From NCBI RefSeq assembly GCF_035222485.1, contig NC_085925.1, positions 372,001 through 436,000 on the forward strand: a stretch of DNA of 64,000 nucleotides, written 5' to 3'. The stretch comes from Podospora pseudoanserina (Eukaryota; Ascomycota; Sordariomycetes; Sordariales; Podosporaceae). The number at the start of each line of letters is the position of its first letter. Within the stretch, counting starts at the first letter, position 1. Shown one piece after another: positions 12,275 to 22,619 of this stretch. The position numbers were made by a program, and so were the translations under genes. Below the pieces are notes generated by a model. The model worked only from the letters and a program-made list of their open reading frames with translations, was not told where the DNA came from and searched no databases.

Positions 12275-14676
12275 TTATCTCTTCTTCAACCGCTCCTTGC
12301 ATTCGTCGCAATACCATTTTGCTGTTCGTCCGAGTTAGCTTTGATTCCACCCCTGTCCAGAAATTGCAAGTCAAACATACCATTGGCTTTGGGTGCAATT
12401 TTCAACCCCACGCACTCTAGATGAAACCACTCTCTCGGGCAGCCCACCCCGTCACAGCCCACCATTTCGCCATAACTAACGCCGTTGCACTTGCAGTACC
12501 TTGGTTCGTCCCCATCTGGTTCGTCCTCATCATCGTCTTCTTGAGTACTCTGCGGAGGGTGCTGATGCTGAGCAGTTCCCCTACTGCCTTTGATGTTGTC
12601 TTCACTTGTGATACTGCCGCCGTTGGATGAAGCCTTGGCAGAGTTGGGACCGGATGATGCCTGGGCAAGAGCTGCCGCTGCAGCAGAGATGGAAGCACCC
12701 TTCTTATGGCTCCGCTTGGAAGTCGTCGTTGTGCTCGCGGATATGCTGCTCCCGTTGTTCTTGTCCTTATCTGTTGCGCTCGCTGTTTCCGAGGTATTCC
12801 TAGATGGTCGGGAGCGGGACGCCGCCGTCTGCTTTTCTGTTGGGGCTGCAGAGACTATCGAGGTTGCCTCGGCAAAGGTGCCTAGAGACGGGGTGGAAGG
12901 CTTGCTTGCGCGCCCGCTCTTGGTCTTGACAGTACTTATAGGGGTCGGCTGAATGGCGGGCGAAGCTACCACTTCCTTCTCCTTTTCTTTCTTTGGTTCA
13001 GGCTTCTCTTCGGAGGGTGCTACTGTGGCCGCTGCTGTTACCGGTGCCTTTGTGATGGCTTCTTTTCTGTTATTGCCGTTGTGTAGGGGTTCCAGTACTG
13101 GTGGCGGAATCTCGGTCTCTGTCCTCAGCGGCTCCAACTTGGGGGTAGGAGCAGGTATGGGTGTCTCCTTCTGTACTTTTGTTTCCATGCTTATTTTGGG
13201 TCCTTCGCCAAACTGGCTGAGATTTGGCGTATCCGGAGCATTTCCATTTGGCTTGGTGGACGCTACCGAAGCAGCTCTTTGCCTCACAACTTCGGGATTT
13301 AGTTGTGTAGAGTTCTGACGGGCACGAGAAGACGTTGGCCTGGGAGGAACAATGGCTGTCGGGATCGGTGAGGCTCGGCTGCCTTTCATTGTATCAGGGA
13401 ATGCTGCGATGACAGGCGACGAGGCCATGGACGGGGACATAGCGGCAGCATTATTCGTTCTGCTACAATCAAGGGTCAGCTAGGAAACAAGAGACACGGA
13501 TCGGAGGTCGAATGGGCGAGCGCACCTTTTCTTTGCCTGCCCACTCGATGTTGGGAGCGCCTTGCGCTTCTTAGGACCGCTTTCAGGCACGGGAGTCTCT
13601 CGGGGGCTGGTCGTCTTTGGCTTCACGGTGCTATTACCAAACACCGAGCTCATGGCGCGCTCCATAGGAGCTGCCCCGTTCGCCTTAGCAGTCTCAACTT
13701 TGCGTCTTTTGGCCGGAGCAGAGCCAGCCGGCGCGCCCGTGGTGATACCGAGGCCGACAGGAGTCGCCGCCTCCGCAGGCGCTTTGCGAGATTTGGGTCC
13801 CTGTGTCTTCTTGGCTGGCTCACTCGTCTTGTCCGCATCGCCTTCACCTGCTTGTCCCTTCGCGTTCTTCTTGGCGGCGACTGCTTGTTTTCGGTCGTTG
13901 CTCCGAGCCGCCGCCTCCTCAGCGTTCACATGCTGGGCAGCAGCTGACAGAGCAGCAGCCCCTTCCCGGCGTGATCGCTCAGCCTTGTCGTTGGACTTGG
14001 CCTGCTGTTGTGCTTTCCGAACATCGTCGTAGGCCCAATGGTTAGCGCTGCCCCATTTGGCCTCCTCGCTGAATTCGCTCTCGAGATTTGGCCACACGGA
14101 TTCAATTCGTTTCATTTGCTTTTCGAGGGCATCATTGGCAGTCAAAAGAACGTGGTTTTTCTCCTCCAAAGCCACCATCATCTCTTGAACCTTGAGGTTT
14201 GTTTCTTTGAATATCCGACGGCGCGCCTCGCTCGCGGAATTGAGAGGGCCAGTGGCAGAAGGTATCGTGGAGGCGGACGCAGAGGGTGGCACTCCGCTGC
14301 TGCTGTTCTGAGCGCTCATGGGCGCCGACTCGGGAATGTGATTATTGTGCGCATCATTGGACGACGGGAATGGGTCGACCGGAGGCGGGGTATCGAGAGC
14401 ACGGCGGATGTTATCGAAGAGCTTGTCCTCGTTGTTGAAGATTTTGGCGTCGACCTCTTTCAAAAGGGTGAAGTGACGGACTATCTCCTTGGGAAGGGCG
14501 CTGATGGCATCGGTAAAGTGGTTGAGGCCAGGGAAAATGTCGATGGGCTGTGCTGGAGCATTTGCGATGAGCGACGACGAGGAGTTGCCGCGATTGACCA
14601 TGCGCGTCTGACGGAGGGGCTGCGCTCTGCGACTGCTGCCGCCGTTCTCAGACGCAGGAGGTTTGGCCGTCTTCAT
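12275..14676 (-). CDS. ING-family PHD-finger chromatin protein (Pho23-like)
   Basis: ING proteins bind H3K4me3 through a C-terminal PHD finger and anchor histone acetyltransferase or deacetylase complexes. The exons are 14676-13526, 13462-12381 and 12321-12275, about 759 residues. The N-terminal ING helix region shows FPGLNHFTDAISALPKEIVR and HFTLLKEVDAKIFNNEDKLF (about residues 45-100). A long disordered Ala/Lys/Ser/Pro-rich middle follows. The C-terminal PHD has the Cys4-His-Cys3 pattern: CKCNGVSYGEMVGCDG, CPREWFHLECVGL and KWYCDECKERLKKR at the very end. The small last exon carries the final Cys pair. Length and the long linker fit Pho23 of the Rpd3L deacetylase better than Yng1 or Yng2, but that is inference. 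An upstream in-frame ATG at 14847 is an alternative start. The second intron ends in a tandem TAGCAG acceptor. Confidence 0.88.
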
Positions 14677-15154
14677 GGCGCCCGTCAATGGTGTTGCTGC
14701 AGATTCAGGGATCGTGGCAGTGAGTGCTGGGAAAAAAAGATTGGTAGGGTCGCTGAAAGAGAGGTCCAGAGGGAAGCTGGGAGCGGTTAGCGGAGGGACG
14801 GTTTCCTGGCCGGGAGCCCTGGATTTTGGTAACCTTTGGAGGTGCATGCGACCGATAAGATAAGAACACCAAAAACCGGGCCGGCCGACACCCTAACCCT
14901 TACACTACAACCACACTACCACTTTGTCAACACAATCACCACCAACAACAACCAATGCGTGTTTGGGTATGTCTTCAATGCTTATTAAAACAAAATAAAA
15001 AAAAAATAAAAAACACGATGCCACTTTCTAAACCAAGCACACACGCTGAGGTATCTCTGTCTCCCGAACCCTACGCCCTGTTCACCCTTTCCCTCCCTGA
15101 ACTTGGGATGACCTGCCGAAAACTGCAAAACAAAAAGCCAGAATAGGAAAACAA
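14677..15154. other. Spacer between ING gene start and cis-prenyltransferase gene end
   Basis: Both neighbours lie on the minus strand. The left part is the ING leader and promoter (the ACAACAACCAACC type of sequence near 14,930-14,955 reads better on the plus strand), and an A-rich tract of AAATAAAAAAAAAATAAAAAA type lies near 14,990-15,015. No coding frame is supported. Confidence 0.5.
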
Positions 15155-16264
15155 TCAAGCCTGTTTCACCCGCCTAGGCTTCTCGTCACGTTGCTTTTGC
15201 TTTTGTCTGTGCTGCCATTCTACCAGCACAGGCAGGAAGTGCCAGAGATCAAATTCAGGCCAGAAGCACTTGAGGAAGAAAATATGCGTGTCCTGGTGGC
15301 ACTGCCAGAGCATGAAGTCACTGAGTCTCTCCACGCCGCTGGTTCGCACGAATATGTCAAGCGGGGGGCACCCGGCAGTGTAGAGATGCTTATCGATGGT
15401 CTCGGGCGTGATTGTCTCCGCGTTTGGATAGATGGCCACGTTTTCCGAGCCCTCCGACTTTTGCGTAGATGGATCGGAACGAAGGGTGGTAGCCGTCGAC
15501 ACGGCATCATCCTGGTCGTGGTCGTCCGAATGAGAGGGGGTCTCTTCAATAGACTCCAGAGTCTCTGGTTTGTCACCCTGTTTGGACAAGATCTTTTGCG
15601 TAATTCTGCTCTGCGAAAATGGGGTGCTGTGTGGCCGAGGGGTGGTTGAATATTCTTCTACAGTCGTCCTGATGGCTGTTGTCATTTCTTCCCGCGAAGT
15701 GTAGGGGAAGCAAATGTTGAGAACACATCTGTGGCATGTATTAATATTTCAATTTACATGTTTAGGAGGTGACATTGCTTACGTTGTGTTGTGACTGGTA
15801 GCAGCGACCGCTCTTTCCACCACTTCGAGAACATCTGGGGGGATCAGATCAAGACGCCCCAAAACCTTGACACTAGCACCGTATCTGTCCAACAGCTCCC
15901 CATGCTGAATGAGTTGCTCGAGCTTCACCTTGGCCAGTTGCATCAGGCCGTCGACCTCATACTTGGGCCGGTGGAAGTTTTCCAGACTAAAAGCATAGAC
16001 GGTGACCACCTTGACACCACACTTGTAGCAAATCTCCAGAACCCGGGCCAGAGCCTCGAAGCCGAGGTGATGGCCTTCTACTGTCTCGATCTTGTGACTT
16101 CTGGCATATCTTCGGTTGCCGTCCATTTCGAAAGCGACATGGCCTGGGATAGGTCCTTGGCTCAATGATCCTATCAAAGTGTCTCTAAGGCGGTTGATGG
16201 CCCATTCTGCTGGCGGCGAACTGAGGAACCAGTTACGGATACGGGAGAGGTAGAGGTCGGACAT
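15155..16264 (-). CDS. rer2: cis-Prenyltransferase, dehydrodolichyl diphosphate synthase subunit (Rer2/Srt1 type)
   Basis: Adds isopentenyl units in cis to farnesyl diphosphate on the ER, making the dolichol precursor for N-glycosylation and GPI anchors. The exons are 16264-15783 and 15728-15155 with a 54-nt intron, 351 residues. Conserved regions in order: HVAFEMDGNRRYARS with the catalytic Asp, GHHLGFEALARVLEICYKCG, VVTVYAFSLENFHRPKYEV, then after the intron CVLNICFPYTSREEMTTAI, and near the end DIFVRTSGVERLSDFMLWQ, which binds the diphosphate. The C-terminus is basic and lacks the RXG motif of subunits such as NUS1. An acidic, Ser/Thr-rich insert (about residues 190-260, with HSDDHDQDDAVSTATTL) separates the two halves, making it longer than the usual 280-300. 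It is divergent from the dsc2 gene. Confidence 0.93.
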
Positions 16265-16846
16265 GATGCCGAGGTGCGTTGCAGTCCAAAATATGTATTG
16301 TGATTGCTGAGTTTTAACGATGCGGTATTTGGGGTGAGAAGATGGTAGATTCTCTGAAAGAGTTGTCGGTCAGTAAGCTGCCATGGTCGCAGTGCCTGTT
16401 GCAAGATTGGGGAAGGGAGTGAGAGTGAGTGAGAGTGGCAGGCCACCCAAGGGTTAAAGTATGGTTACGTTGGACCCAGATTCTTGGAAGTTACGAATCC
16501 CAAGGCGCGGCATCCTCTCACAGCTGAAAGTGGGTCCTCGAATGAACACGCTGCAAAACGGCCGACAGGGGCCAGCTTTCAGTATAACCTGCCTGACCTC
16601 AATGTGCAACTACCCGCAACTTCCACCACCAAACCACCTTCTACGACACCATCCTCCTTGAGGTCTATTCCGGCGACGAATTCACAGCCTGCTTTAAGAT
16701 CACACTGGGATACGCGACACCTCAATTGGCTTTAACAGCGACCGCCGGACAGTCTGGCTTGGCCTGACTGTCACCCCACCTACGTCCCAATCCGCCCGCA
16801 TTCCAAAAAAATGTCCAGGTGGCGCCTCTAAGAGAGCGAACGCGCA
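16265..16846. promoter_or_regulatory. Bidirectional promoter between rer2 and dsc2
   Basis: A 582-bp spacer separates two head-to-head genes whose products both act in the ER/Golgi membrane system. It must carry both promoters. A short GAGTGAGAGTGAGTGAGAGTG repeat lies near 16,415-16,435. I see no obvious TATA box. Confidence 0.5.
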
Positions 16847-17737
16847 ATGTCATTCACAAACGCGCCGGTAACGCGCACATTGGTGGTGGGATTGGTTGGC
16901 GCATCGATAGCAGCCAGCCTTCTCGACATAAAACACTATTTCTATATCTCCATCGGCACCCATATTCTACGATATCACCAGTTATGGCGGGTCCTGGCGT
17001 ACCAGCTATGCTATCTCAACTCATCCGAGGTCCTGTTTGGGGCAATGGCTCTATACAATATGAGAACTATTGAGCAGCGGTGGGGCTCAAGAAAATATGC
17101 CGTGAGTGCTCTTTCTGGGCCGGGACACTGCAGAAATGGCGCTGACATGCTTGGTATCTAGTCATTCATCCTCGTCACCGCACTCTTCACCTCGATCGTG
17201 CCACCGCTTATACTGACGGCATTCCTCAGGCCACTGAGTTTTGGTGTGCTAGATTTCCTACCTGCCGGCCCAACACCGATCATATTTGCGATTCTGGCTC
17301 AATACCATGCCATGATCCCACACATGTACAAATACAAGGTGGCGCTGGCTATGGGGCCACCAACTGGCCAGGACTCGGCAGCGCTGACCTTCTCAGACAA
17401 GTCAACCAAATACATGATGGCAGGGCAGCTGGCCATGTCCCAGTTCCCGGGCTCCCTTCTTGGTGCCGTGGTGGGCTGGTTCGTTGGATACGCCTGGCGC
17501 AATGAGGCCCTACCTGGGATTTTGACTCGCTGGCGGGTTCCTGGTTGGGTTGTTGGTATGAGAGGTCAGAAGACCAATGCCGAGTTTGAGAATATGAGAA
17601 GGCGGCTGGAAAGTGAAGGGGCCTCAACTGGCACAGCTTCTGGTATCCAGCAACAACAAGCTGGCCCAACTGAAGGCAGCAACAGACGGAGGACGATGGG
17701 CCAGCAGCTCATCGACGAAGTTCGCGGTGCATTTTAA
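16847..17737 (+). CDS. dsc2: Dsc2/UBAC2-type rhomboid pseudoprotease of the Golgi DSC ubiquitin ligase
   Basis: Dsc2 is a membrane subunit of the DSC E3 ligase, which in fungi acts in SREBP cleavage and Golgi/endosome protein quality control. The exons are 16847-17101 and 17162-17737, 276 residues. It starts MSFTNAPVTRTLVVG and has several hydrophobic segments (about 8-25, 45-65, 90-120, 180-200). The stretch LYNMRTIEQRWGSRKYASF matches the UBAC2 pattern LIYNFRIFERRYGSRKFASF, which is the strongest evidence. The rhomboid catalytic Ser/His pair is not seen, as expected for this pseudoprotease family. The C-terminus is Gln/Arg-rich and stops at RRRTMGQQLIDEVRGAF, without the UBA domain that human UBAC2 and fission yeast Dsc2 carry. 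The intron has a GTGAGT donor and ends in TCTAG. Confidence 0.85.
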
Positions 17738-18099
17738 AATCTCGTCGTGTACGAGAAGAATTGAACATTGCTTCCTGGCGCAACCACTTATATGTGCATT
17801 TCCATCCACAGTGACACATGTCGGGAATCCCTGCAAGAGGTGCCGTGGGGTGCCAAGCATCTGGCAAGAACGGCTGGCCAGGCGCGAAGGCGGCTGATTG
17901 GCCAGATATTGGTCCTCCCAGTCCTCTGGATTGACGAGTTGCGCCTGGGCAATCAGCAATCACAGCACCGGCCAACATCTCCCTTCCCCTTTCGCATCTT
18001 GAGTTGCATCCCGTCGTCACGACTTCCCTCTGATACAGCCGCTCCTTTGTGACGCCAACATCTCAGCCACCGCCGCCAGGCTTATCACCTGTGTTTGCC

Positions 18100-18134
<35 letters not shown>

Positions 18135-18536
18135 TGGAGTCCTCATCACCATCACCACCTCCCCGGTCCTCAGAGAAAGTCACAGACAATCTGGAACCTC
18201 CTTACCTACCACGTTAACTTAAGGACACTCGAAAAGCTCCACTTCGCGTCATTTCGTTGCATTGGTAATCCTTCTTTTCTGGATACTGCCTCGCTCTCCT
18301 TTTGAAAATACGATTCCTCGCTTTCACTCTCGACGTGATTCCCCTGACGACCCTCAGCCACTACCTCCTGCTCCTCGTTCGTCGTCGCAAACTCCATGAT
18401 CCCCGGGCCACAGTGGTAAACGAGCGGAGGACTTGGATTTGTTTTGTATAATGTCTCTTTTTGGAACGATTAGCCTTTGAATTACCCACGACTACAAACA
18501 CGACGATCATAATACAAGTTTACACAAACGCACATA
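17738..18536. other. Spacer with a long poly-T tract
   Basis: This is the 3' flank of dsc2 and the promoter and leader of the Uds1 gene. It contains a run of 29 T at 18102-18130 and then a pyrimidine-rich leader-like sequence up to the ATG at 18537. No coding frame is supported. Confidence 0.55.
18102..18130 (+). repeat. Poly-T tract of 29 nt
   Basis: An uninterrupted run of T about 400 bp upstream of the Uds1 start. It could be a nucleosome-excluding promoter element, or the poly-A tail of an old retroposed sequence on the other strand; I see no retroelement body beside it. Confidence 0.9.
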
Positions 18537-21500
18537 ATGAACGGCGCCGAAACTAGGAGAGGCGGGTCTGGTGACGGAGGAGTAGGAGGAAGAGGGGAAG
18601 ATGGCTACGGAGGCATGCCTGCACCTGCTGTACAACCACCATCGTTGTCAGACGTCGCACCGACGGCAAAGGCACTAGTCGACGGCTACAGGAATGAGAT
18701 TCTTGGGGGAGTAGAGGGTGACAAGGCGAGAATTAGCCCAGTATGGCCTCCTCCCCTTTTCAGGCGTGAACATTGTTGGCTAATTATGGATTACATACAG
18801 CTAAACACAAACCAGCCGCAAACATCGCCTCTCGTCGATCTTAAAGACTCGATTCAGGTGCATCTCTTGACCGAAACGGCGTTATCGGACAGTAAAAGCT
18901 ATGAAATCCTCTCGCAAGAGGAGGTTGACGGCCTCAAGAAACAGATTCAGTCACTGGGAATGCGCGTCGAACAGGCGAGGGCGAACCTGGCTATACAGTC
19001 CAAATACCGCGATGCAGCAGTTTCAATGGCCAAACTCTACTCGCCTGGCGGCAAAAGAAAGAGTCTGCTGGGTAACCGTATGAGTGACTCGGCCAAAGAA
19101 GCAGAGATGGAAAAGGCCACCAGTGAACGCCGTTGCGAGGAACTGGCTTCAGAGCTGTTTTACCTAGAAAAAGGCTTGATGGAGCCTCAGCGGCGTCTGC
19201 TCCAACACACTGCCGGCGTCCTGCAGCTAACCCATAGGGCGTCCTCGAAGAAGTCCGGACAGCCGCAGCTGCTTGGTCAGCCGATGAACGGCATGCCAGG
19301 AAGCCCCGAGAGTCTCTATACCTACACCAACACGAGGAACAGCATGGAGATCCCCAACGAGCAGCTCGATTTCAACAACAAAGATAAGGGCTTGTACCTG
19401 TCGCTCGAAACGGATGGGCCGCCAGCCACCCGTGCGCGTAAGAATACACTGGAGATTCCTATCAAGTCCCCTATCCGCGAGCAAAATGCCCAGCTGCGGG
19501 AACTACGTGAGGAGGTGGAGCGCTACAAAGAGGAGATTGCGCGCATGAAAGAGGAGAATGCGCAGCTCAAACGATCCGAAGAGCAGCTGAGCCAAGACTA
19601 TGCCCACGCCGAGGCGGAAAAGACAAGACTGGAGGAGATGGAGGAGCAGCTCAGGGAGGAACATGCCAGGGTCATGGAAGAGAACTCTCGCATGAAGGAC
19701 GAAACAATGCGCTCCAAGGACGAGAGCGGGTCGAGGCTGCAGGAGGTTGATTCACGAATGAAAGCGATTGAGCAGCAGATGGGGGCCCAAATGGACGCGC
19801 TGCAGGCGCAAACTTCGGAGCAACAGAAGGCCATCTCGATGACGGAATCTAGGCTCGAGGATTTGAACGACAAGCTCCGTGATCTGATCGTCGCATTCAA
19901 CCCGGCCAAGAATGAAGAATTTGGTCGTCCGGACGCTGATAACCTCGAGGCGCAGCTTGACTATCTAGAAAATGGTCTCAACACGGCGATCACTGAGCAG
20001 CAGCAACAGGCTGCTAACTTGACCAAAACCGACAAGGTGGCAGCTGAAGCGGCCGCAGCATCCTCCGAGGCCGCCGCGTTGGCAACAACTCTTTCCAAGG
20101 TCGAATCCTCGTTTGGGCAAACTGAGGTCCGTCTGCAGAATTTGAACCGCCAAGTCTTGTTCATTCTTCAGCAGGCCAATGTTGACCAGGCACCACCGCC
20201 CGAGGGAGATCTCAATGTCCAGCTCAACTACTTGGAGGACTCGGTCGACAAGGTCAGTTCTGAGATTGGGAGAGTTGTTGAGGCCTCGATGGCCGGCTCG
20301 GCTAGCAAGCGTGATCTCGAGCAAGTCGATGCTGTGCTCATGGGTCTGTGGGAGATCATCCAGACTGGTTATGCCGAGATTGCTCAGCAAAAGGCAGCAC
20401 GCAGACAAGCCCGTGCCCTGGGCCAAGGCACCCCAGACGATGACGAGGATTTGTCAAGCAACGAGTTTGAAGGCGACACGAACGAACCGTACTCCCTGCC
20501 GGCATTCTCTGCGAAGGTTCAATGGCTCTATGCGCAAGCGACTGGTCTCCGAGAGCAAAAGTACATCCTTCAACGGCAGATCAAGCAACAGCGTGAGCTC
20601 AACAACCGTAGCGAATCTGAAAAAGACCAGGAGCTTCAAGCCAAGAAGGAGGAGTTGGAGAAGACCCATATGCTCCTCGACGACAGCGAGCGTGCCGCCC
20701 AAGAAGCCCAAGAAAAGCTCCAAAAGGTCCTTGTCGACCTCGACTCCATGCAGAAAGCCAGCGCCGCCAACGAAACGGCCTCTGCCTCCTCGGTCAAGGT
20801 TGTTCAGGAACAGCTCAAGGAGCGCAACGCCCAGGTGTCTGCTCTCGAGTCAGAGTACAGTGCCATTCAGACACGTCTCGCCACCGTGGAGTCCAATATG
20901 TCGTCTGTTCAGAACCAGCTTATCCAAGCCAACGAGTCCCGTGTTGCTGCCGAGGGTGAGGTGGCTGCTCTCAAGTCCAAACTGGCTGCCGCAAGCGAAG
21001 CCTCTGCCAACGCGGGCAAAGAGGTTGAGAAGCTGCAGGCCGATCTGAAGCAGAAGGACGAGGAGCTCGAGGCGATGAACATGATGGTGATTGAACTTAA
21101 GACGGAGATGACCATCGCCAAGGCCGAGCTCGACGGTGCCTATGGTTCGCGTAAGCAGCGGGCGGCGGAGGCGGCCAAGTTTTCCAACACTGCTGAGACA
21201 GCTGAGCTCAACGCCCAGGTGGTCAAGCTGCGGTCTGAGTTGGAAGCTGCCTTGCGTGATCTGGAGGACATCACCAAAGAGAGCATCAATTCTGAAAAGG
21301 AGAAGCTGGATTTGGAGAGCCAGTTGGACGATGCTGTGGCTGTGAAGGCGAGGTTGGAGCAAGAGGTCAAGGTGTTGAGGGATAGGCTGGACAAGGTAAA
21401 GGAGGAGTTGGATAAGGAGCGGTTGAGGCCACCCAACTCGCCTGTGCCAGGTGCCGGAGCGGGTGCCGGAGCTGGAAGAGCCGGGGCTACCATGTTGAGC

Positions 21501-21726
21501 GAGCAGTTCCGGGCTACTATGAAGGAGGAGAGGAGGAAGTTCCAGGAAGAGTTACGGGTATGCTTTCATCCCCCTTTCCCTTACTTCAGTTGAGACATCT
21601 AATACTAACCAACAAAAACAGGAGGAGCAATCTAGACGTCGCAAGCTCGAGGACGAGCTCAGGGCACTAAAACGGGGCACCACCGCCAGCGTCGGGAGTC
21701 GCGGGGGGCTTCTCAGTCCCAGGTGA
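18537..21726 (+). CDS. Uds1-domain coiled-coil protein (up-regulated during septation)
   Basis: The exons are 18537-18740, 18801-21557 and 21622-21726, 1021 residues to the first stop. The N-terminus is Gly-rich. The Uds1 domain lies at about residues 85-210, shown by VHLLTETALSDSKSYEILSQ, EEVDGLKKQIQSLGMRVEQA and SKYRDAAVSMAKLYSPGGK. From about 300 to the end the protein is almost continuous coiled coil, with heptads rich in Glu, Lys, Gln and Leu (REEVERYKEEIARMKEENAQ). Fungal Uds1 proteins are linked to septation and hyphal growth through the fission-yeast founder; the role here is inferred. The first intron (60 nt, multiple of three, no stop) is recognised by its donor, CTAAT branch and CAG acceptor. 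The annotated stop is TGA followed by CAACCA, and the frame stays coding-like for 40 more codons. Confidence 0.9.
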
Positions 21727-21849
21727 CAACCAGCAGTCGAGTTGGTTGGCAAAGGCGTGATCAAGTCCGCGGCTGAGTCCGTGGGCGAGTTTGTGACGGA
21801 TGTGGTGGACGACGTGAGCGAGTTTGTGACCGACTTGACTGATAAATAG
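21727..21849 (+). other. In-frame coding-like extension after the Uds1 TGA stop (readthrough candidate)
   Basis: Directly after the TGA at 21724-21726 the same frame runs 40 codons to TAG at 21847-21849. It reads as a plausible amphipathic, acidic tail (for example GKGVIKSAAESVGEFVTDVV, with the motif EFVTD appearing twice), in contrast to the usual AT-rich trailers in this window. The six bases after the stop, CAACCA, fit the CARYYA context known from tobacco mosaic virus and yeast work to promote readthrough. No intron of legal size can remove the stop. Alternatives are a recent nonsense change or a base-call error. Confidence 0.55.
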
Positions 21850-22619
21850 ATGGAATGGACAACCTTCTACCTTGGGGGAAAACACAATAAAAAACAAGGG
21901 AAATCAATTTTGGCTAGGCTACTACTGGATGACAGGGTGGGCAGCCTACATGATATGGATTGAGGGGATCGATGTTGGAAATTACACAATCAGGGGTTCT
22001 TGTATAAAACTAGTTGTATTAATCTTCTTGTTGGTGGCGGGATTTGAGGAGCATTATCGATTCTGGGTATGAAGGGCGAGAAAAAGACAGACACTGGGCA
22101 GCAGGCTTTACAATTGGCTATGCTTGCTTTTATATTCTTGGATTATGCTTGATGTTTGGAAGCAGCTGTATGTAGAAATCAAAGGGGGAAGGGCTAACAT
22201 TATACCATTTCGTCAAGGCGAGCAAAGTTCTCAGTTTCAATTTAGGGAATAAAGATGGACGGAAGGGTACTACTTTCAGTGATGTCTTTACCCTTTGCTT
22301 CAGACGTGATGAATCTTTTGGTGTCTAGTCTCCGCAGTCATTAATCATCCTTCATCACTTCGCAGTCCCCTTGATCTTTCATATTAGGATCTCGTATCAG
22401 AATCTATATGTAATTTTGATCCCATAATTCTACCCACTCGCCATGCATGCTTTCAAATCTGCTATGCTCAACGTTCGTCCTGAACATCTGAACCAGACAC
22501 GGGGAATAAAGCCAGACAATCACCCCCTGATCTGTGACTGCCCTCGTCATATACACAAGAAGAAAAATCAAAAAGCTCCCCTTGGATTCCACTCATTTAA
22601 ACCACATACAATCCACATC
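21850..22619. other. Intergenic region between converging genes
   Basis: AT-rich trailer sequence of the Uds1 gene (left) and of threonine synthase (right, minus strand). No coding frame, RNA gene or repeat is supported. Confidence 0.6.

Noticed and set aside
21724-21760. A short intron removing the Uds1 stop
   Set aside because: The only GT...AG pairs around the TGA give introns of 11 or about 37 nt without a branch point, below fungal limits.
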